Part shown: piece after piece, positions 52,301-61,300 of the stretch
How positions within the stretch are numbered: position 1 is the stretch's first letter
How the letters are laid out: every line of letters starts with the position of its first letter
NCBI GenBank assembly: GCA_965206445.1
Contig: CBDBJR010000002.1
Coordinates: 310,001 to 374,000 of the forward strand
DNA from: CBDBJR01 sp965206445
Lineage (GTDB): Bacteria > Pseudomonadota > Gammaproteobacteria > Arenicellales > Poriferihabitantaceae
Reading direction: 5' to 3'
DNA: 64,000 bases
Notes under the pieces: model-generated
What the model was told of the DNA's origin: nothing
The model's database searches: none
What the model saw: the letters and a program-made list of their open reading frames with translations, nothing else
Made by a program: the position numbers and the translations under genes

Positions 52301-55300
52301 TTGATCGCCCTGAAGCTTTCCATCGGCGACCTGAAGCCGGCGTTTAACCCCGCCATCACCGACTATACCGTCAACGTAGACGACAGCGTCGACAGCGTGA
52401 CCGTCACACCGACCGCCACCCAGAGCGACGCCACCATTGTCGTCGCTGTCAACGGCGAAGTCGCCAGCGACACCGTTATGCAAGCGATTGTCCTGCCGAC
52501 GGCCACGCCGGTGCCGATTACCTTTGTGGTGACTGCCCCGGGCGGCGGCGCAACCGAGGTCTACACGGTGAGTGTCGCCAGCGGGGAGCCGCTGGTGCCC
52601 GCAGCCACACTGACCGGCCCGCTGACCGAAGCCGGCCTGTTCGCCTCACCGTCACCGACGGTCACCGTCACGCTGACCAACACGCTGTACGTGTCGTCCG
52701 GGCTGGCTGCGGCCCACTTCAGGCTGGCCGAGGACATCGACGGCGCCGTGGCCATAGTCGACGTCAACCGCGACGACGCCGTAACGGCCACGCTGACGCT
52801 GGCGTATGACAACGTGGACTTCGCCGCCGACGGCACCCTGTCAATAACCGTCCTGGCCGACGGCCACATCAGCGCCGGCGACCTGCCAACCGTCACCATC
52901 CCGATTACCGCCAGCGCCGGCGTGAATCTATGCGGTCGCACGCCGGAGGTGCGGGATGCAATCCTCGACGCCATCCACCCCCCTGCCAGCGACTGTACCA
53001 ATGTGACGACGGCGGAGCTGCAATCGGTGACGGCCCTTGATCTGGAAGGTCAAAACATCTCCATGCTGGGGAGCAGCGATTTTTCCGGCTTGTCCGGGCT
53101 GACGCTTTTGGATTTGAACCGCAACGAACTTAACGCATTGCCCGCCGACATTTTTGCCGGCCTGTCGTCGCTTGCCGAGTTGCGATTGGACAAAAACCGA
53201 TTCACCACCTTCGATGCCGATATTTTTGCCGGCTTATCCATGCTTGGAGCTTTGAAGTTGCGCAACAACCATTTCACGGCGGGCAGCGGTCTGCCGGCCG
53301 GTATCTTTGACGCCGTGTTGAATACCCTGGGCGCCATTGGCACTGGCTTCCTGGTTGACCGTAATGTCCGCGACGCCCATTTTGTCTGCTCGCGGGACGA
53401 CGCCGATGCCATTGTTGCCGTCACCGTCGGCGTCAGCGACTGCCTGAGAATCAGCGCCGCGCAATTGACCGCCGCCATCCCGCTGACGGCTGACGCCACG
53501 TTGCACGACCTGATGATTTCCGCCGGCACCCTGAACACGGCGTTTGACCCCGCCACCACCGACTATGCCGTTGCCGTCGCCGGCAGCGTCGACAGTGTAA
53601 CCGTCACGCCGACCGCCCAGACCGGCGCCACCATTACCGTCAACGACGCCCCAGTGGTCAGCGGCAACGACAGCGCCCCCATTGACCTGACCGCCGACAT
53701 GGTGGAGACGATTGGCATTGTCGTCACCGCCGCCGACCGCCGCACAATCAAGACCTACAGGTTGATGGTCACCCGAGCGGCGGCACCGCTGAGCATCACC
53801 GGTATCGAGTTGACGTCGCAGGCCCGCAATGACGTCTATGCGATTGGCGACACCATTGAGGCGACGGTCACCTTCAACCAGGCGGTGGTGGTTACCGGCC
53901 TGCCGCAGCTGGCGCTGACGGTGGGCACGCAGACGCGCCCGGCGGTCTACGCCAGCGGCAGCACGACCACGGCGCTGGTATTCAGCTACCCGGTGGTTGC
54001 CGACGACCGCGACGATGACGGCGTGAGCATCGGCACCGATGCGCTGACGCTGGCCGGTGGCATGATTCGAGACGTGACCGACACCATCGACGCGCTGATC
54101 ACGCACAGTGTGGAAGTGGACGCCACCGTCGCACACAAGGTAGACGGCATTGCCCCGATGGTCACCGACCTTGTGCTCACCGCCGGCCCGTACATGGCCG
54201 GCGATGCGATCACCCTGACGGCGACCTTCAGCGAAGCGGTGACGGTGGACACCGGTGGCGGTACACCGCAGATACCGATACTCGTCGGCAGTGCCTCCCG
54301 CCCGGCAGTCTACGCCGGCGGCAGCGATTCAATGGCGCTGGTATTCACCTACACGGTGGTCGCCGCCGACCACGATGACGATGGCGTAGCAGTGGCGATC
54401 AACGCCCTGACGGCCAACAGCGACACCATCCAGGACGCCGCCGGCAACGACGCCGTGTTTAATCACGCTGCGATTGAAGCGGCCGTCGCCAATCGAGTGG
54501 ACACCACCGTGCCGATGCTGAGCACGGCAATAATTGATGGCAGGATACTGACACTGACCTACGATGAGGCACTTGACGACAGCTCGGTGCCGGCGCCGTC
54601 AGCCTGGACGCTGACCCTGGAGTCGGGCACTGCGCCGACAGTGAACCCCGGCGGCGTGGCGATCAACGGGACGACGGTGACACTGACGCTGAGCGCGGCC
54701 GTGGTATCGACGGATGTCGTGACGCTGGACTATACCGCCGGGACGGATCCGTTGCGCGATCAAGCCGGCAACGCCGCCGCCGGGCTAACAACCCGGACGG
54801 TGAACAACACCACCGATGCACTGCCGAGCTTTGTCGGCGAGTCGGTGGCGGCGCAGATTTACACAGTCGGCGTGGCCGTCGGCGCGGTGCAACTGCCGGC
54901 GGCGAGCGGCGGCAACGGGGTGCTGAGCTACACGCTGGCGCCGGCGCTGCCGAACGGACTGACATTCAATGCGGAGAATCGCCAACTCAGCGGCACGCCG
55001 CTGCTGGCGATGGCGCCGACGACCTACACGCTGACGGCGACCGATGCCGATGCGGTCGAGCCGGACGGCGCGACACTCGAGTTCATGCTGTCCGTCACGG
55101 AGCTGTTGTCGGCCACCTTCGCGGTGCCGGAAACCGCCGCTGACAATACCCCTGTCGGCAGCCCGCTGGTGCCGAGCCACTTCCCGAATGGTATACAGGT
55201 CTGGAGCATCACCGCCGGCAACGCCGACGGGGTGTTTGCCATCGGCCCGACCGACGGGCAGCTAACGGTCGCGATGACCGCGTTGCTCGACTTCGAGACC

Positions 55301-58300
55301 GCGGATAGCCACACGCTGACGGTGCAACTGACGGTCGGCGCGGCGACGGCGGAGGCCACCGTCACAATCAACGTCGGCCCGGTCAACGAGGCGCCCATCG
55401 GGGTAGGCAGCATTGCACCGCAGACGGTCACCCTCGGCGGCGTGGCGTCGGTCACGGTTGATGTCGCCGGCCACTTCAGCGACCCGGAAGGGGACAGCCT
55501 GACCTACCATGCGGCGTCGGCTGCCGATGATATCGCCACCGTCCGTGTGCAAGGCAGTGTCGTGACCATCAGCGCAGTGTCGGTGGGCGATACGACCATC
55601 AGGGTGACCGCGGCCGATGCGTCCGATACGGACAGTAATCCGTCCAGGACGACGCAGCAGATTGCGGTCACGGTCAATGCGGTGCCGACCATCACCGCCA
55701 TCGAGTTGACGTCGCAGGCCCGCAATGACGTCTATGCGATTGGCGACACCATTGAGGCGACGGTCACCTTCAGCCAGGCGGTGGTGGTCACCGGTCTGCC
55801 GCAGCTGGCGCTGACGGTGGGCACGCAGACGCGCCCGGCGGTCTACGCCGGCGGCAGCACGACCACGGCGCTGGTATTCAGCTACCCGGTGGCCGTCGGC
55901 GACCGCGACGATGACGGCGTGAGCATCGGCGCCGATGCGCTGACCCTGGTCGACGACAGCATGATTCGAGACGTGACCGACACCATCGACGCGCTGCTCA
56001 CGCACAGTGTGGAAGTGGACGCTACCGTCGCGCACAAGGTAGACGGCATTGCCCCCATGGTCACCGACCTTGTGCTCACCGCCGGCCCGTACATGGCCGG
56101 CGATGCGATCACCCTGACGGCGACCTTCAGCGAAACGGTCACAGTAACCCCCGCCGGCACGCCGCAGATACCGATAATCGTCGGCAGCACCCCCCGCCCG
56201 GCAGTCTACGCCGGCGGCAGCGACTCAATGGCGCTGGTATTCACCTACACGGTGGTCGCCGCCGACAGCGATGCCGATGGCGTGGCAGTGGCGCTCAACG
56301 CCCTGACGGCCAACAGCGACACCATCCAGGACGCCGCCGGCAACGATGCGGTGCTCGCTCACGCTGCGATTGAAGCGGCATTCGCCAATCGTGTGGACAC
56401 CGCCGTGCCGATGCTGAACACGGCAACAGTCGATGGCAGGATACTGACGCTGACCTACGATGAGGCACTTGACGACAGCTCGGTGCCGACGCCGGCAGAC
56501 TACACGCTGACACTGGGGGCGGGTGTCGCCCCGACGGTGGACACCGGCGGCGTGACGATCAGCGGGACGACGGTGAGGCTGATGCTCAGTGCGATCGTGG
56601 TATCGACCGATGCGGTCACGTTGGCCTACAGCGCCGGCCCGGCCCCGGTGCGCGATCAGGCCGGCAACGCCGCCGCCGGGCTGATAACGCAGGCGGTGGG
56701 CAACAACACCGGGGCGCCTGCTGCTGCGCTGACTGGCCCGCTGACCGAAGCCGGCCTGTTCGCCACGCCGGCGCCGACAGTGACCGTCACACTGACCAAC
56801 GCCGAATACGTGGCCACCGATGATCTGCTGCCGAGCCGCTTCACGCCGACCGACACCATCGTCGGCACCGTGACGGTCACCGGCGTCACCCGCGACACCG
56901 CCACCACCGCCACGCTGACGCTGGGCTATGACAACGTGGACATCACCATCGTCGGCGCGCTGGACATCACCGTCGCCGCCGTCGCCCACACCGGCGCCGG
57001 TGCCCTGACCACCGACTCCATCCCGATTACCGTCAGCGCCGGCGTCAATATCTGCGACCGCACGCCACTGGTGCGAGATGCCATCCTCGGCGCCATCAAC
57101 CCCCGCCCCAGCGACTGCACCAATGTGCCGACGACCGGGCTGCAAGCGGTGAAGCGTCTTGATCTGCGCAATCAAAGCATCCCTGCGCTGCAAAGCGGTG
57201 ATTTTGCCGGCTTGACGACGCTGGAGGAGTTGTTTTTGTTCGACAACCGCCTCACCACATTGCCGCCCGGCATTTTTGCCGGCTTGACGACGCTGAGGAA
57301 GTTGTATTTGTACAGCAACCGCCTCTCCGCATTGCCCCCCGCCATTTTTGCCGGCTTGTCGGGGCTGACGGTTTTGCAGTTGGACGACAACCAGTTCACC
57401 ACCTTGCCCGCTGACATTTTTGTCGGCTTGACGGCGCTGGACACGTTGTATTTGCACGACAATCAACTCTCTACCTTGCCCGCCGCCATTTTTAACGGCT
57501 TGACGGCGCTGACGGTTTTGAATTTGGAAAACAACCGCCTCCCCACATTGTCCCCCGGTATTTTTGACGACTTGACGGCGCTGACGCTTTTGGGTTTGAC
57601 CGGCAACCAACTCGCCACCTTGCCCGCCCGCATTTTTGCCGGCTTGACGGTGCTGGAAGATTTGTATTTGCCCAACAACCTGTTCACCACCTTGCCCGCC
57701 GACATTTTTAACGGCCTGGCGGTGCTTGAGAATTTACGGTTGCACAACAACCTTTTCACGCCGGGAACCGGCCTGCCCGCCGGCATCTTTGACGATGTAC
57801 TGGATACCCTGGGGGCCATTGAAACTACAGAAGAGCAGGGCTTCCGGGTGGACAATATCGTTCGCGAGGCCCATTTTGTCTGCTCGCAGGACGACGCCGC
57901 TGCCATTGCCGTCTTCGCCGGTGTGAGTGACTGCCTGCTGGTCAGCTCGGCGCAATTCAACGACTACCTCACGCAGATTGGCGCCACCCTGAGTGCCCTG
58001 ACCATTTCCGCCGGCACCCTCGACCCGGTGTTTGCCTCCGACACCGCCGACTATACCGTCACCGTCCTCAACAACGTCACCGCCGTGACCGTCACGCCGA
58101 CCGCCGCCCGGGTCGGCGCCACCATTACCGTCAACACCGCCACCGTCGCCAGCGGCACCCCCAGTGAGGCCATTGACCTGCCGACGCCGGGCACAGCGGT
58201 GCCGATTACCATTGAGGTCACCAGCACCGGCATCACGGTGACCTACAGGTTGATGGTGACCCGCGCAGCGCCGCCGGGCATCACCGCCATCGCGTTGACC

Positions 58301-61300
58301 TCGAATGCCGGCGACGACGTCTATGCGATTGGCGACGCGATTGAAGCGACGGTCACCTTCAGCGCGGCGGTCACGGTCACCGGCCTGCCGCAGCTGGCGC
58401 TGACAGTGGGCACGCAGACGCGCCCGGCGGTCTACGTCAGTGGCAGCACGACCACGGCGCTGGTGTTCAGCTACTCGGTGGTTGCCGACGACCGCGACGA
58501 TGACGGCGTGAGTATCGGTACCGATGCGCTGACCCTGGTCGGTGGCATGATTCGAGACGTGGCCGACACCACCGACGCGGTGATCACGCACAGTGTGGCG
58601 GTGGACGCTACCGTCGCACACAAGGTAGACGGCGTCGCCCCAATGGTCACCGACCTTGTGCTCACTGCCGGCCCGTACATGGTCGGCGATGCGATCACCC
58701 TGACGGCGACCTTCAGCGAAGCGGTGACGGTGGACACCGGTAGCGGTACACCGCAGATACCGATACTCGTCGGCAGTGCCTCCCGCCCGGCAGTCTACGC
58801 CGGTGGCAGCGACGCAATGGCGCTGGTATTCACCTACACGGTGGTCGCCGCCGACAGCGATGACGACGGCGTGGCAGTGGCGATCAACGCCCTGACGGCC
58901 AACAGCGACACAATCCAGGACGCCGCCGGCAACGACGCGCTGCTTGATCACGTTGCGATAGCCGCGACCGAAGCCAATCGAGTGGACACCACTCTGCCGA
59001 CGCTGAGCACGGCAATAATCGATGGCAGGATACTGACGCTGACCTACGATGAGGCACTCGACGACAGCTCGGTGCCGGCGCCGGCAGCCTGGACGCTGAC
59101 ACTGGGGGCGGGCACTGCGCCGACGGTGAACCCCGGCGGCGTGACGATCAGCGGGACGACCGTGACGCTGACGCTCAGTGTGGCCGTGGTATCGACCGAC
59201 GTAGTGACGCTGGCCTACAGTGCCGGCCCGACCCCGGTGCGCGATCAAGCCGGCAACGCCGCCGCCGGGCTAACGACTCAGGCGGTGGACAACACCACCG
59301 ATGCGCTGCCGAGCTTTATCGGCGAGTCGGTGGAGGCGCAGATTTACACGGTCGGTGTGGCCGTTGGCGCGCTGCAACTGCCGACGGCGAGCGGCGGCAA
59401 CGGGGTGCTGAGCTACACGCTGGCGCCGGCGCTGCCGAACGGCCTGACATTCAATGCGGAGAATCGCCAACTCAGCGGCACGCCGCTGCTGGCGCTGGCG
59501 CCGACGACCTACACGCTGACGGCGACCGATGCCGATGCGGTCGAGCCGGACAGCGCGACACTCGCGTTCATGCTGACCGTCACGGAGCTGTTGTCGGCCA
59601 CCTTCACGGTGCCGGAAACCGCCGCTGACAACACCCCTGTCGGCAGCCCGCTGACACCGACCAACTTCCCGAATGGCGTACAGGACTGGAGCATCACCGC
59701 CGGCAACACCGGCACGGTGTTTGCCATCAACCCGACTGACGGCCAGCTAACGGTGGCCGCGGCGCTCGATTTCGAGACCACCGTTCGCTACACGCTGACG
59801 GTGCAACTGACGGTCGGCGCGGCGACGGCGGAGGCCACCGTCACGATCAACGTCGGCCCGATCAACGAGGCGCCAACGGCGACAGGCAACATTGCGCCGC
59901 AGACGGTCACCGTCAGCCTGCCGGCGGTCACCGTCGATGTCGCCGGTCACTTCAGCGACCCGGAAGAGGACAGCTTGACCTACCATGCAGTGTCGGCTGC
60001 CGAAGACACCGCCACCGTCAGTGTGCAAGGCAGTGTCGTGACCATCAGCGCAGTGTCGGCGGGCGTGACGACGATAACGGTAACCGCAGCCGACCCGTCC
60101 GATACGGAACTCAGCCCGTCGAGGGCAACACAGGAGATTGCCGTGACGGTCAACCCGGCGCCGTCGCTGCCGACGATGAGCTTCACGGTGCCCGAAGACG
60201 CCGCTGCCGACACCGCCGTCGGCAACCCGCTGGTGCCGAGCAATTTCCCGGCGGGCGTGCAGGTCTGGCGTATCACCGGCGGCAACGTCGGCACGGTGTT
60301 CGAGATCGACTCGCTGAGCGGGCAGCTAACGGTAATCGAACCGCTCGACTTTGAGACCGTGTTGAGCTACACGCTGACGGTGCAATTGACCGTCGGCCCC
60401 GCCACGGCGGAGGCCACCGTCACGATCAACGTCGGCCCGGTCAACGAGGCGCCCATCGCGGTAGACAGCATTGCACCGCAGACGGTCACCATCGGCGGCG
60501 TGGCGTCGGTCACGGTTGATGTCGCCGGCTATTTCAGCGACCCGGAAAGGGATGTTTTGACCTACCATGCGGCGTCGGCTGCCGAAGGCACCGCCACCGT
60601 CAGTGTGCAAGGCAGTATCGTGACCATCAGCGCAGTGTCGGTGGGCGATACGACCATCAGGGTAACCGCAGCCGATGCGTCCGATACAGACAGTAATCAG
60701 TCCAGGGTAACGCAGCAGATTGCCGTGACGGTCAATGCGGTGCCGACCATCACCGCCATCGAGTTGACGTCGCAGGCCCGCAATGACGTCTATGCGATTG
60801 GCGACACCATTGAGGCGACGGTCACCTTCAGCGCGGCGGTCACGGTCACCGGTCTGCCGCAACTGGCGCTGACGGTGGGCACGCAGACGCGCCCGGCGGT
60901 CTACGCCAGCGGCAGCACGACCACGGCGCTGGTATTCAGCTACCCGGTGGTCGCCGACGACCGCGACGATGACGGCGTGAGCATCGGCACCGATGCGCTG
61001 ACCCACGCCGACGGCAGCATGATTCGAGACGCGACCGACACCATCGACGCGCTGATCACGCACAGTGTGGCGGTGGACGCCACCGTCGCGCACAAGGTAG
61101 ACGGCATTGCCCCCATGGTCACCGACCTTGTGCTCACCGCCGGCCCGTACATGGCTGGCGATGCGATCACCCTGACGGCAACCTTCAGCGAAGCGGTGAC
61201 GGTGGACACCGGTGGCGGCACGCCGCAGATACCGATACTCGTCGGCAGCACCCTCCGCCCGGCAGTCTACGCCGGCGGCAGCGACGCAATGGCGCTGGTA